A stretch of 41,556 nt of DNA from Alphaproteobacteria bacterium (GCA_017466525.1 JAFTTY010000036.1:1-41556); one strand, 5' to 3'; shown: positions 1 through 7,808, numbered from the stretch's first letter. Made by a program: numbers and translations. Notes: generated by a model from the letters alone, not told the origin.

Positions 1-424
1 CAACATATTGTAACAATTCCCGATCATGCGAAACAATAACCACACCAAATGGATACGCCAACAATTCACCAAAAAAAGAGCTCTTGGCATCCACATCCAG
101 ATTATTTGTTGGTTCATCCAACAACAATATTTCAGCATTACTGTCAAACGCACGCGCCAATTCAAACATCTGACGTTCACCACCACTTTTTGAATCATCT
201 TGTTTTATTTGATTCAGGAAATAAACAGACGCCTTTCTATCAACCGTCCCAGATTCAGGCACCAATTGACCCGCCAACAATCGCAACAACGTCGATTTCC
301 CTGCGCCATTATCGCCAACAATCGCAATCTTATCACTATCATTAAATACATATGAAACACCATCCAACAAAACATTGTCAGATTCATAACCAAAATAAAC
401 ATTCGATACAGAAATAAAAGCCAT
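1..424 (-). CDS. ABC-F family ATPase, partial (C-terminus beyond window)
   Basis: The reading frame starts with ATG at 424 and runs off the left edge after 141 codons. It shows a complete set of ABC ATPase motifs: Walker A GDNGAGKST (residues 37-45), a signature motif SGGERQ (80-85), Walker B ILLLDEPTNNLD (99-110) and the switch histidine in VIVSHDRE (129-136). The DEPTNNLD Walker B and the absence of membrane segments point to the soluble ABC-F class, which acts on ribosomes, rather than to a transporter. Only about 35 residues separate Walker A from the signature, which is compact. A second ATPase domain would be expected outside the window. The subfamily (Uup, EttA or an antibiotic-resistance type) cannot be decided. 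Confidence 0.85.
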   Translation of the reverse strand, partial: MAFISVSNVYFGYESDNVLLDGVSYVFNDSDKIAIVGDNGAGKSTLLRLLAGQLVPESGTVDRKASVYFLNQIKQDDSKSGGERQMFELARAFDSNAEILLLDEPTNNLDVDAKSSFFGELLAYPFGVVIVSHDRELLQYV

Positions 425-574
425 AACAAAAACCCCATAATATTGTGTTAACCAACGGCACATATTCGCGCCATCACATAAATAAAAATCACAATATTAT
501 TTACACATCGGTTTTTGTCCTTTGATTAATTTACACACTAAAATCATATCAGACTATTAAGAAAAATCAACAAA

Positions 575-1804
575 TTATTTTCTTGTCACCAAAAATTCGG
601 AAACCTTTTTTAATGCCCAAACCAATAAAACCGTCATGCACAAGAAAACAACCAAGGTCGCCGTTATACCAAACCCATCTAGCAAAACCTTTGCCAACAT
701 TAATGTCATTGCCCCACAAACTGTCGACACCATTGCGCGCGTAGACAACACGGTTCCACGCTCTTGCGATTTTATACTATGATGAATCAATGTATTATAT
801 TGCAAATTATTCAGCACACGTACCGCCGGCAACATCGCCAACACAGAACACACAACATAAACCAATGTCATGCTTGGCGCATAAATTGCAACCAATCCCA
901 TAAAGATACTTAAAACAACCGCACCAATTGTTATAATCGAAATCTTAATTTCGCCATATCTTTCACAAATTTTATATGCATATTTCGACAAAACAATTTC
1001 AGAAAATTGTTTCATACCCAAATACAGCCCAAACAGTTGAACCGGGACCATCGCTGTTTCCATTATCGGCTGCGAAATCCATAACAGCACTATTGTAAAC
1101 GCACCAAACATTGCCGGAAACAAAATCAAATTTCGCAGTCTGGGATTTTGTAACGTATGCCATGTAATCCCTAATGCATCTGCAATCGCAGTCTTGTTTT
1201 TCACGACACGTTTTACCTCTAATAATTCTGGTAAAAAACAAAACGCAAAAACCGACATTAATGCGAACAATATCTGAACCCACAGCAAGCAATCACCACC
1301 AAAACGTGCAAACAAAATTCCACCGAAAATCGCAGCGACGAATGACGCGGCGCTGCCAAACGTCATAATATTTCCAAACTCTTTCAAGAACTGTTTTTGC
1401 GTTTTATTACGCTTTAACAAATCGTACGTATACGCTTCTAATGTACCTGTAAACAGTGCGGACGCAACGCCCAATAAAGCCTCTCCTAAAACAATGGCCC
1501 AAAAACCGTACGCCATCGCAATTACAGAAAATCCTGCCATAGAAAACGCACCACCCATAATCATCACACGACGACGACTAAATCTATCCGACAAATACCC
1601 TGATGGAATTTCAAACAAAAAAGCAACCAATCTAAAAATTCCCTGAATCAGAAAGAAATCACCAACACTGATACCACGTTGCGTATAAACCAAAACAATC
1701 ACCGGCAACACCAACATAAAATTGTTAAAGAACCACCCTGCCCGCAACAAATGCAGTCCGCGTTTAACTGATTTAACTGATTGATTGTTTTTTAAAGTCG
1801 CCAT
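575..1804 (-). CDS. MFS transporter (about 12 transmembrane segments)
   Basis: A 409-residue polytopic inner-membrane protein. The first pair of helices is followed by the typical MFS loop between TM2 and TM3 (IPSGYLSDRFSRRRVM, near residues 67-82, a variant of G-x-x-x-D-R-x-x-R-R). Hydrophobic segments continue to the C-terminus, consistent with 12 helices. The substrate cannot be predicted; drug or metabolite efflux is typical of such short MFS proteins. The ATG at 1804 lacks a Shine-Dalgarno sequence and lies 8 bp downstream of a TGC-TATAAT extended -10, so translation is probably leaderless. It stands between grpE and an ABC-F gene, all on the minus strand. Confidence 0.85.
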   Translation of the reverse strand: MATLKNNQSVKSVKRGLHLLRAGWFFNNFMLVLPVIVLVYTQRGISVGDFFLIQGIFRLVAFLFEIPSGYLSDRFSRRRVMIMGGAFSMAGFSVIAMAYGFWAIVLGEALLGVASALFTGTLEAYTYDLLKRNKTQKQFLKEFGNIMTFGSAASFVAAIFGGILFARFGGDCLLWVQILFALMSVFAFCFLPELLEVKRVVKNKTAIADALGITWHTLQNPRLRNLILFPAMFGAFTIVLLWISQPIMETAMVPVQLFGLYLGMKQFSEIVLSKYAYKICERYGEIKISIITIGAVVLSIFMGLVAIYAPSMTLVYVVCSVLAMLPAVRVLNNLQYNTLIHHSIKSQERGTVLSTRAMVSTVCGAMTLMLAKVLLDGFGITATLVVFLCMTVLLVWALKKVSEFLVTRK

Positions 1805-1821
1805 AATAGTTAATTATAGCA
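1805..1821 (-). promoter_or_regulatory. Extended -10 promoter of the MFS gene
   Basis: Reading the minus strand, TGC-TATAAT (-10 hexamer at 1813-1818) precedes the ATG by 8 bp. No good -35 is seen, but the TGn extension can compensate. Transcription would start within a few bases of the ATG. Confidence 0.5.
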
Positions 1822-1852
1822 CACTTTTAGGAATAAAACCACCCCATAAAGA

Positions 1853-1878
1853 AATCCCCATTTCTGGGGATTCCTTTA
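1853..1878 (-). terminator. Intrinsic terminator of grpE
   Basis: Just after the grpE stop codon, the minus strand has a 7-bp stem AATCCCC/GGGGATT with a 6-base loop, followed by TCTTTAT. The loop and tail suit rho-independent termination of the tpiA-grpE unit. Confidence 0.6.
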
Positions 1879-2376
1879 TTACTTTGCAACAACGACCATT
1901 GCCGTACGCAAAATTGTATCACCAAACAAATACCCAGGTTGCATTTCGTCGATAATTATATTCGATTTTTTATCCGGACATTCAACGACCTGAATTGCAT
2001 TATGATGCATCGGATTTAATACCTCGCCAAGCGACTTAATACGCGTAATACCAATCTGTTCAAACGCAGATTCCAACGCACGCGCCATTGTCTGAATACC
2101 TTCATCATTCGGCGCCAGCTTCAAAGCCGCATCCACTGCATCCATAACAGGCAAAATTTTTTCTGCCACAGACATCGCGCGGTTTCGGGCGCGTGATTCC
2201 GCATCCAACGCCGCACGACGACGCGTATTTTCCAATTCTGCCGCCAAGCGCAAATATTTATCATTTAATTCTGCATATTTTGCTTCCATTGCATCCACTT
2301 CTGGCGCAACTTGTTCAGTCACAGCATCTTCAACAGATACAGGTTCTACATTCACTTCTTTTTTATCGTCACTCAT
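1879..2376 (-). CDS. grpE: GrpE, nucleotide exchange factor of DnaK
   Basis: GrpE releases ADP from DnaK in the cytosolic Hsp70 cycle. The protein (165 residues from the chosen start) has the family layout: an acidic disordered N-terminus, a long alpha-helix around AELNDKYLRLAAELEN, the segment ARNRAM..AEKILPVMDAVDAAL, and the C-terminal beta-wing domain with NPMHHNAIQ and PGYLFGDTILRTAMVVV. I chose the ATG at 2376 (MSDDKKE) because GTGGAAA sits at good spacing before it; an in-frame ATG at 2388 is the alternative. It lies about 30 bp downstream of tpiA on the same strand and is probably cotranscribed. dnaK/dnaJ are not in the window. Confidence 0.95.
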   Translation of the reverse strand: MSDDKKEVNVEPVSVEDAVTEQVAPEVDAMEAKYAELNDKYLRLAAELENTRRRAALDAESRARNRAMSVAEKILPVMDAVDAALKLAPNDEGIQTMARALESAFEQIGITRIKSLGEVLNPMHHNAIQVVECPDKKSNIIIDEMQPGYLFGDTILRTAMVVVAK

Positions 2377-2407
2377 ACCATTTTCCACTTTTTTCTTTAC
2401 TATACAT

Positions 2408-3112
2408 TTATTTCACACTGGTTATTATAGGTATGAAATCATCACTTTTCAAGGACGCACCACCAACCAATACGCCATCAACATTTGATATCGACATAAT
2501 TTCAGCGGCATTACTACCCTTTACCGACGCACCGTATAATACAGGCGTTCCTGCCAATCCCATATCAGACAATGTTTTTGCAATTAATGTGTGCGCCTCT
2601 GCAATTTCCGCAGATGTTGGTGTTAAGCCCGCCCCAATTGCCCAACGCGGTTCATATGCAATAATTATGTCTGTATTAACATCTGCCGGGACAGATTCAC
2701 GAACCCCAGATTCAATTACGGCCATTGTTTTTCCAGCCTGCTTTTCATCCATCGTTTCACCGACACAAATAATCGGCGTCAATCCATTTGCCAATGCCAG
2801 TTCTGCCTTTTGACGAACAACAGAATTCGTATCGCCATGATATTGACGACATTCACTGTGGCCAACAATCACATATTTTGCGCCCGTATCTGCAATCATT
2901 TTGGCAGACACTTCGCCCGTATAGGCGCCATGCGTGTGCGCACTAACATCTTGGGCGCCAATTGCAACGCGTCCTGACTTTGCCCCCAGCATTGTAAAAG
3001 GCACACATAAAATCACTTTATTATCGCTTTTAACAGACGCCAAATCTTGGACCATCGTTTCCAACGCATCACGACTGCCGTTCATCTTCCAGTTACCCGC
3101 AATAATCTTCAT
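2408..3112 (-). CDS. tpiA: Triosephosphate isomerase
   Basis: This enzyme interconverts dihydroxyacetone phosphate and glyceraldehyde 3-phosphate in glycolysis. The 234-residue TIM barrel carries GNWKMNG at the N-terminus (substrate-binding Asn/Lys), the electrophilic histidine region YVIVGHSECR, the catalytic-glutamate segment IIAYEPRWAIGAG and the phosphate-gripping LYGASVKGSNA. It is slightly shorter than the usual ~250 residues. The flexible-loop motif is YEPRWAIGAG rather than the common YEPVWAIGTG, but the catalytic Glu is present. AAAAAAGGAGA precedes the ATG. It leads the tpiA-grpE unit and diverges from the PpiD-like gene. Confidence 0.97.
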   Translation of the reverse strand: MKIIAGNWKMNGSRDALETMVQDLASVKSDNKVILCVPFTMLGAKSGRVAIGAQDVSAHTHGAYTGEVSAKMIADTGAKYVIVGHSECRQYHGDTNSVVRQKAELALANGLTPIICVGETMDEKQAGKTMAVIESGVRESVPADVNTDIIIAYEPRWAIGAGLTPTSAEIAEAHTLIAKTLSDMGLAGTPVLYGASVKGSNAAEIMSISNVDGVLVGGASLKSDDFIPIITSVK

Positions 3113-3133
3113 TGAAAATCTCCTTTTTTTTCA

Positions 3134-3163
3134 TTGATTTTATATGTTTTGTTTTGCTATGGT
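3134..3163 (+). promoter_or_regulatory. Putative promoter of the PpiD-like gene
   Basis: TTGATT at 3134-3139 is separated by 18 bp from TATGGT at 3158-3163, which has the extended TGC just upstream. The first base of the transcript would lie near 3170, ahead of the GGGGACA ribosome-binding site. Prediction by eye only. Confidence 0.4.
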
Positions 3164-3181
3164 AGCGCAAAAGGGGACAAA

Positions 3182-4594
3182 ATGCTAGAATATTTAAGAA
3201 ATGCATCAGAAAAACCAGTTGCAAAAATTTTAATTGGTATATTGGCGTTCTCATTCGTCGGATGGGGCGTCGCGGAATGGATTTTTGGTGGCGCCGTTGG
3301 CGACAATTCATTGGTCAAAGTTGGCGGAACAGAGGTTTCTGTACAACAATTTAACAACGAAAAATCACGTGAATTGGCGATGATGACACGCGAACAGCAA
3401 CGCGCAATCTACGCTGACGCCAACGCACAAAACGAATTCTCTCAAAAAGTGTTAACAAAGTTAACAACACAACAAATGGCTGAAAGTCGCGCAAACGATT
3501 TGGGCTTTGTCGTCAGCGACAAACGAATCGCACGCGGAATTCGTAACATGCCAGATTTTCAAATTAATGGCGAATTTTCGACATTGGCATTTGATACCGT
3601 CTTAAATAATTCCGGTTACTCAGAGGCAGAATTTGCAGACGTTTTACGTCGCCAAGTTTTACGTTCTATGGTCTTGGGCGCAATGTCTGCACCAGTTCAG
3701 GTTCCTGAATTTATGGTCAAGGCAACATACGACGCACGTTACGGCGAACGCGAGATAGAATATACAACAATTAAGTATTCTGATTTTGACGTTGAAAATC
3801 CAACAGATGAACAATTGGCAGAATACTACAAACAAAACCCACAAATTATCCCAGAAACACGCGCCGTGTCATATGTCTTTATTCCAACAGAGATGGCAAG
3901 TCCAGACAAATATGACGCAGGCTATGCAACTGCTGTAAAGGTTGAAGACGACATTATTGCTGGCGAAGCAATGGATGCAACCGCAAAAAAATATGGCGCG
4001 AAATACGTCGCACTGGCCGAATTTGATCGTGACAATCGCCCTGTGGACAAACTGATGACAGACGCGTTAATCTCAAAGATTTTCGACATGGACGAAGGTT
4101 TGGAAAGCGAAATGATTGAAACCAAAGACGGATTCTTGTTCGTACGCGTTGACAAAATCAACCCATCGCACAAGGCCGAATTTGAAAACGCAAAGAAATC
4201 ATTGGTCGCAGATTGGAAAAAAGCCGAACAGAAAAAGCAAGCATACGTTCGTGCCAACGATATCTTGGTTGACTTAAATCAGAACAATAAATTAGACAAC
4301 AAAAAGTCAGCAACTGTATCACGTGCATCAGGTGCACCGATAGAGGGTTTAACGGATGCATTCCGTACCCAAATCGGCAACAATACAATCGTATCTGGTG
4401 GCGATGCATTCTATGTTATGCGCGTTAACAAAGAAATCACACCAAAAGTAGACACAAAAAAGATGGCGGACATACGCAAAGAATTACAAAACGCATCACA
4501 GACAAACGTAATGGACGATTATAATTCTTTCTTGTTACGCGAATACCCAATAGAGATAAATGAAAAAATCTATAACCGTGTATTCACAAAATAA
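3182..4594 (+). CDS. PpiD/SurA-N-like membrane-anchored periplasmic folding factor
   Basis: A 470-residue protein with one N-terminal membrane anchor (ILIGILAFSFVGWGVAEWIFG, about residues 14-34) and a large periplasmic part. The segment VKVGGTEVSVQQFNNEKSR is characteristic of the SurA/PpiD N-terminal chaperone domain; the rest is helical and charged. The order anchor, SurA-N domain, then a long C-terminal part matches PpiD, which helps newly exported proteins at the Sec translocon. I see no convincing parvulin isomerase signature, so the catalytic domain may be degenerate. The ATG at 3182 is preferred over the upstream in-frame start at 3134 because GGGGACAAA directly precedes it and the promoter covers the earlier start. 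Confidence 0.8.
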   Translation: MLEYLRNASEKPVAKILIGILAFSFVGWGVAEWIFGGAVGDNSLVKVGGTEVSVQQFNNEKSRELAMMTREQQRAIYADANAQNEFSQKVLTKLTTQQMAESRANDLGFVVSDKRIARGIRNMPDFQINGEFSTLAFDTVLNNSGYSEAEFADVLRRQVLRSMVLGAMSAPVQVPEFMVKATYDARYGEREIEYTTIKYSDFDVENPTDEQLAEYYKQNPQIIPETRAVSYVFIPTEMASPDKYDAGYATAVKVEDDIIAGEAMDATAKKYGAKYVALAEFDRDNRPVDKLMTDALISKIFDMDEGLESEMIETKDGFLFVRVDKINPSHKAEFENAKKSLVADWKKAEQKKQAYVRANDILVDLNQNNKLDNKKSATVSRASGAPIEGLTDAFRTQIGNNTIVSGGDAFYVMRVNKEITPKVDTKKMADIRKELQNASQTNVMDDYNSFLLREYPIEINEKIYNRVFTK

Positions 4595-4596
4595 AA

Positions 4597-4621
4597 GAAC
4601 CGCCAAACGGCGGTTTTTTTG
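4597..4621 (+). terminator. Bidirectional intrinsic terminator
   Basis: AACCGCC / GGCGGTT (4598-4604 with 4609-4615) forms a 7-bp GC-rich hairpin followed by a T run on the plus strand; the minus strand also gives CTTTTATTTT. It separates the convergent PpiD-like gene and the small charged protein. Confidence 0.85.
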
Positions 4622-4629
4622 ATTTTTTA

Positions 4630-4953
4630 TTATGCGCCCCTGCTCGCAGCCATTTGCTGTCTTTTCTTTTGTTCTAACCTCTTCTGTTGTTCTTTCTTTT
4701 TTTCGTTTTTGCGTTGCATCAATCTTTTCACGCTGTCTATTCCATCCAACATTTTATCAAGCAGCCCAGGCTTTTCTAATCTTCTTTTTTCTGCCTCTTC
4801 CGCTCTTTTCAGGTTTTCTTCTTCCCTTTCTTTTTCTACACCAACAACTGCATTAGACTGTCTAAAACCCACAGGATCAATAACGATACCTTCTTCGGTC
4901 ATAATACCTGCACTAATTAATTCTTCTTCGCTATAAGCATTTTTCTTTGCCAT
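4630..4953 (-). CDS. Small highly charged coiled-coil protein, unknown function
   Basis: A 107-residue soluble protein that I do not recognise. The N-terminal half is mixed (MAKKNAYSEEELISAGIMTE), and residues from about 40 onward are almost entirely Glu, Lys, Arg, Gln and Leu, predicting one long helix or coiled coil. There is no Cys, signal peptide or membrane segment. A strong ribosome-binding site (AAAAGGAG, 7-8 bases before ATG) supports it as a real gene. It follows the VirB11-like ATPase by 28 bp on the same strand, so the two are probably cotranscribed, and it might be a partner or regulator of that ATPase (inference only). Confidence 0.65.
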   Translation of the reverse strand: MAKKNAYSEEELISAGIMTEEGIVIDPVGFRQSNAVVGVEKEREEENLKRAEEAEKRRLEKPGLLDKMLDGIDSVKRLMQRKNEKKKEQQKRLEQKKRQQMAASRGA

Positions 4954-4981
4954 TTTTTTCTCCTTTTAATTTTATATTGTA

Positions 4982-5941
4982 TTATACAACCTCTGTCACG
5001 GCACGCAATGCACCATCGCGGGACAACTGTACAACACGGATTTTTTTATGCATTTCTGCGATTAATTCAGAACGACTATACGCGGGTTGCGTATGCAAAA
5101 TTCTGTCTGCAAACGCGGCATACGCTGCTTCTGCACTTTCGGCATGGATTGTGGTATAAAAATGATCGTGTCCAGACCCCAACATTTCCCACAAAATCGA
5201 CGCATTATCCGTAGAAATTTCACCACCAATAATAACGTCCGGGGTCATACGAACAACCAAGTCCAACAAACGTTTATAATCAAAATCATTGTTTTGTTCG
5301 GTACGCGACAGCACCAAATGAACACGATTTGCCTGGGGCACACGAATTTCGCGTGCGTCTTCGACCGTTATAACACGACTATTCTTATCAATTAATGTCA
5401 ACATATGATTCAAGAACGTTGTTTTACCAGTCGCCGTCGCACCACTAATTAAAATCGGACTGCCATCATTAATCGCCGACATCAATCTTTCAAACGGATC
5501 GTCTGGTCGAATATTCTCGCGTGGCTTAACCTTTAACAATTCTGCACCACGTTTCAAATGATAATTCTCAAAACTAGTTTCATGAACACCGCCACCACGA
5601 ATATTCATCGCGACACCGCCCGTGACATCACGTTCATCATATTGAACGTTCGGACCCGCAATTGCCGTAAAACGGTGATTCCCCGGCAAGGTCGCATAAA
5701 CCACAGGCATGCCATGTATCGGATCAAATGGTCGCTCATAAATATTCGCAATCGTATGAATTAAATCAACCAAGTATTGTTTTGTTAGCACCTCTGCCTG
5801 ATAAGACACCCACGGGACACGTGCCCCATGCAGGCGCAACCAAACCTCGCCCGCGTGATTTATGGCAATTTCTTCTACAAACGATGGTTTATAGAATTCT
5901 TCTAATGGCTTTAACAAAGATTCCAATACTATATTTGACAT
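4982..5941 (-). CDS. VirB11/CpaF-family secretion ATPase
   Basis: A 319-residue P-loop ATPase of the type II/IV secretion superfamily. After an N-terminal domain, the RecA-like core carries Walker A GATATGKTTF, an Asp box (VEDAREIRVPQ), a Walker B-like VIIGGEI and a His box TTIHAESAEAAYAAFADRI. These four motifs in this order are typical of VirB11 hexamers, which power substrate transfer or pilus assembly at the inner membrane. No other secretion-system gene is visible here, so its partners must be elsewhere. The ATG at 5941 has no Shine-Dalgarno but lies 7 bp after a good -10, so I take it as a leaderless start; upstream TTG codons would fall inside the promoter. Confidence 0.88.
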   Translation of the reverse strand: MSNIVLESLLKPLEEFYKPSFVEEIAINHAGEVWLRLHGARVPWVSYQAEVLTKQYLVDLIHTIANIYERPFDPIHGMPVVYATLPGNHRFTAIAGPNVQYDERDVTGGVAMNIRGGGVHETSFENYHLKRGAELLKVKPRENIRPDDPFERLMSAINDGSPILISGATATGKTTFLNHMLTLIDKNSRVITVEDAREIRVPQANRVHLVLSRTEQNNDFDYKRLLDLVVRMTPDVIIGGEISTDNASILWEMLGSGHDHFYTTIHAESAEAAYAAFADRILHTQPAYSRSELIAEMHKKIRVVQLSRDGALRAVTEVV

Positions 5942-5977
5942 CAAAATGATTTTATCATAAATCGTGACTTGAATCAA
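5942..5977 (-). promoter_or_regulatory. Promoter of the VirB11-like gene (leaderless design)
   Basis: On the minus strand, TTGATT (5977-5972), a 17-bp spacer, then TAAAAT (5954-5949) precedes the ATG by 7 bp, so the transcript would begin at or next to the start codon. Its -35 overlaps that of the divergent lipoprotein promoter. Confidence 0.6.
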
Positions 5978-5997
5978 AATAGTTTATTTGTTAAAAT
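5969..5997 (+). promoter_or_regulatory. Promoter of the lipoprotein gene
   Basis: TTGAAT (5969-5974), a 17-bp spacer and TAAAAT (5992-5997) lie about 20 bp before the ATG at 6018. This promoter shares the 9-base block TTGAATCAA with the divergent VirB11 promoter. Confidence 0.6.
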
Positions 5998-6017
5998 AAA
6001 AAAAAAGAGAGATTGAT

Positions 6018-6578
6018 ATGAAAAAATCATTTTTATTTGCTATTTTGGTTGCAATCGCCTTAACGGGTTGCATTAACAATGACACACCATATAATCAGGA
6101 CGACTTTGCCCAGGGCGGTGCCGATGCGCCATTATACAATGAACGAACCAGTGAATTTATGCAGGCAGAAAATCAATACGCAAATATCGATTCGTACAAA
6201 CCAAAAACAGCGGCTGAAAAAGAACAAAACAGCAATCGCTGGAATACGTCTCGCATGGAAACACGTTGGCAAGAATACAAGGGCACAATGGTTCGTGTTC
6301 AAATCTTGCTGGGCAATACAGATTTACGCGAAATGCGTTTACGCCTGATGCAAAACGCAGACGGCATGGATATTGACGGTGATTCTCGTACGGTATTGGC
6401 GGCGGTCGCAGATTATGAAATGAAACGCGTTTGCGGGCGCAACGCCGACAGTATTGTCATGGTTTATGACAGACCATCCTTTGACGCCATGCGCCCAACA
6501 CCATATTTTGATTATAGGATAGAAGCCGAAGGTGCAACCATGCGCGAATACGGGTTCAGATGCGTTTATAACAAATAA
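6018..6578 (+). CDS. Lipoprotein of unknown function
   Basis: A 186-residue exported lipoprotein: MKKSFLFAILVAIALTGC is a lipoprotein signal with a clear lipobox (L-T-G-C, Cys18). The mature part is hydrophilic and starts with a low-complexity Asn/Asp/Gln stretch. From about residue 80 comes a compact domain with EYKGTMVRVQILLGNTDLREM and a conserved-looking end EGATMREYGFRCVYN; two Cys (near 140 and 182) could form a disulphide. I do not recognise the family. A GAGAGA ribosome-binding site precedes the ATG. It is followed after 32 bp by a second lipoprotein gene, probably in one transcript. Confidence 0.8.
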   Translation: MKKSFLFAILVAIALTGCINNDTPYNQDDFAQGGADAPLYNERTSEFMQAENQYANIDSYKPKTAAEKEQNSNRWNTSRMETRWQEYKGTMVRVQILLGNTDLREMRLRLMQNADGMDIDGDSRTVLAAVADYEMKRVCGRNADSIVMVYDRPSFDAMRPTPYFDYRIEAEGATMREYGFRCVYNK

Positions 6579-6610
6579 CAAATCACTTAAAACGAACAAA
6601 GGGGTACAAT

Positions 6611-6940
6611 ATGAAAAAATTTGCAGCAATCGCTGGCATATGTGCAGCATTCGGCCTGACCGCATGTGACGCAGGTGCAACAGCCAAGGAAGGCGACACA
6701 GTTATTATTAATTTCGCAGGTTATCTGGACGGGGTACAATTCCCTGGCGGGACAGCAGAAAAATTCCCATTAAAATTGGGCAGCGGTCAATTTGTCCCTG
6801 GATTTGAAGACCAAGTCATCGGTATGAAAGAAGGCGAAGAACGCGACATCAACATCACCTTCCCAGAACAATACGTACCAGATTTGGCCGGCAAGGCAGT
6901 TGTCTTTAAAGTTAAACTGATCGATATCGTTGAAAAATAA
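6611..6940 (+). CDS. FKBP-type peptidyl-prolyl isomerase lipoprotein (trigger-factor-like domain)
   Basis: A 109-residue lipoprotein with a signal ending in the lipobox L-T-A-C (Cys19) and a single FKBP-fold domain behind it. Key segments are GDTVIINFAGYLDG, FPLKLGSGQFVPGFEDQVIG and the final VFKVKLIDI. The wording (GSGQFVPGFEDQVIGMKEGEE, then LAGKAVVFKVK) is closer to the isomerase domain of trigger factor than to FkpA or SlyD, but without trigger factor's ribosome-binding and chaperone parts. It would catalyse prolyl isomerisation in the periplasm, attached to a membrane. GGGG precedes the ATG at good spacing. It is the second gene of a lipoprotein pair. Confidence 0.88.
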   Translation: MKKFAAIAGICAAFGLTACDAGATAKEGDTVIINFAGYLDGVQFPGGTAEKFPLKLGSGQFVPGFEDQVIGMKEGEERDINITFPEQYVPDLAGKAVVFKVKLIDIVEK

Positions 6941-6945
6941 ACACC

Positions 6946-6976
6946 AGAACCGCCAATTGGGCGGTTCTTTGTTTTA
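6946..6976 (+). terminator. Intrinsic terminator after the FKBP lipoprotein gene
   Basis: AGAACCGCC (6946-6954) pairs perfectly with GGCGGTTCT (6960-6968), with a 5-base loop and a downstream T-rich tract. Confidence 0.85.
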
Positions 6977-7074
6977 TACACCGCATTTCTGCGATTTCAA
7001 ATATCAAAGTGTGTCACAACCTGCAATCTATGTTCGTGCTTGACAAACAATTCTCAAACTAAGTTTATCAATAG

Positions 7075-7103
7075 TAGACAGAATATTGAAAAATTGGTAA
7101 AAT
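7075..7103 (+). promoter_or_regulatory. Promoter of the TM2-domain gene
   Basis: TAGACA (7075-7080), a 17-bp spacer and TAAAAT (7098-7103) match the sigma-70 consensus at 10 of 12 positions. The Shine-Dalgarno AAAGGA follows at 7119-7124, before the ATG at 7131. Confidence 0.6.
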
Positions 7104-7130
7104 ATGCCCATAGGAAAGAAAGGATAAAAT

Positions 7131-7613
7131 ATGAAAAAAACAAATACAAAAAACATCAAAAAAGTTACCGATGACAAGGTTGTAAATAATTGGTTCGATA
7201 CGGAAAACGCAAGATTGATAATTTTATGTGCGACTTTGGGTATATTTGGGGCTCATAAATTTGCTCAACGTAAAATAGGTCAAGGAATTTTATTTTTATT
7301 GTTGGATATAACGCTTTTTGGTTTGATAGCAACTGCGATATGGGCGTTTCTAGATTTGATATTTTTGACGGCTAAACCAACAAACAAACCTGGTAACATG
7401 ATATTTGGGTCTATGTTTATAATACTCAGTCTGTCTGTATCAATGTTTATTGGTACTGCTGATTTATTTATGAGCAATAAAAACAATGTATCCACAACCC
7501 AAACAAAAGAAATTGTTCTTGAAAAAAATATAATACAACACAAAGCCAATCATGCCGAACCAGAAAACGTCAATCGTATCGCATCAGGGTTAGACAATTT
7601 ATTCACAAAATAA
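7131..7613 (+). CDS. TM2-domain inner-membrane protein
   Basis: A 160-residue protein with a Lys/Asn-rich cytoplasmic N-terminus and then a TM2 domain: LCATLGIFGAHKFAQRKIGQGILF..TLFGLIATAIWAFLDLI (residues about 30-80), two helices joined by a short loop containing the family's G-x-H-x-F-Y/A-x-x-K/R pattern. A third hydrophobic segment (about 90-115) follows, with a hydrophilic tail. TM2 proteins are widespread and poorly understood; no function is assigned. The gene has its own promoter, a good Shine-Dalgarno and a terminator. Confidence 0.8.
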   Translation: MKKTNTKNIKKVTDDKVVNNWFDTENARLIILCATLGIFGAHKFAQRKIGQGILFLLLDITLFGLIATAIWAFLDLIFLTAKPTNKPGNMIFGSMFIILSLSVSMFIGTADLFMSNKNNVSTTQTKEIVLEKNIIQHKANHAEPENVNRIASGLDNLFTK

Positions 7614-7615
7614 AC

Positions 7616-7646
7616 AAAAATACCGCATCAACTGCGGTATTTTTGT
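7616..7646 (+). terminator. Intrinsic terminator of the TM2 gene
   Basis: AAAATACCGCA (7617-7627) and TGCGGTATTTT (7633-7643) form an 11-bp stem with a 5-base loop, starting three bases after the stop codon. Confidence 0.9.
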
Positions 7647-7653
7647 TTATCTC

Positions 7654-7800
7654 TGGTCGGGGCGACAATGAGTAAATTTGCCAAGTATCAAACGCGGGCA
7701 AATTGTCACGAATGCCACGCAGATTTATCACACCTTGTGATAAATCGAGTGAAACGTTCGAACCTTGGTAAATTTTAATTTACCGTTCGAATCCGCACGT
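7654..7800. other. Structured intergenic segment with tRNA-3'-end-like fragments
   Basis: About 150 bp without a credible ORF. Minus-strand 7654-7668 reads as a tRNA-Pro-like 3' end (CGCCCCGACCA), repeating the true 3' end of the neighbouring tRNA-Pro at 7846. Then come three inverted repeats: AATTTGCC/GGCAAATT (near 7679-7708), GATTTATCACA/TGTGATAAATC (near 7731-7755) and GGTAAATT/AATTTACC (near 7769-7786). The last is flanked by two TTCGAA blocks like T-loops. It may be a decayed tRNA array, an old integration scar or a structured RNA; the sequence alone does not decide. Confidence 0.4.
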
Positions 7801-7808
7801 CCCAAACA

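Noticed and set aside
425..574. Possible gene or RNA in the 150-bp gap between ABC-F and MFS genes
   Set aside because: No ORF, hairpin with T run or tRNA-like motif is visible; the sequence is AT-rich without clear structure.
4619..4936. A 105-codon Phe/Ser-rich frame on the plus strand
   Set aside because: It is the antisense of the charged coiled-coil gene, which has a strong Shine-Dalgarno; the Phe/Ser content mirrors its Lys/Glu codons.
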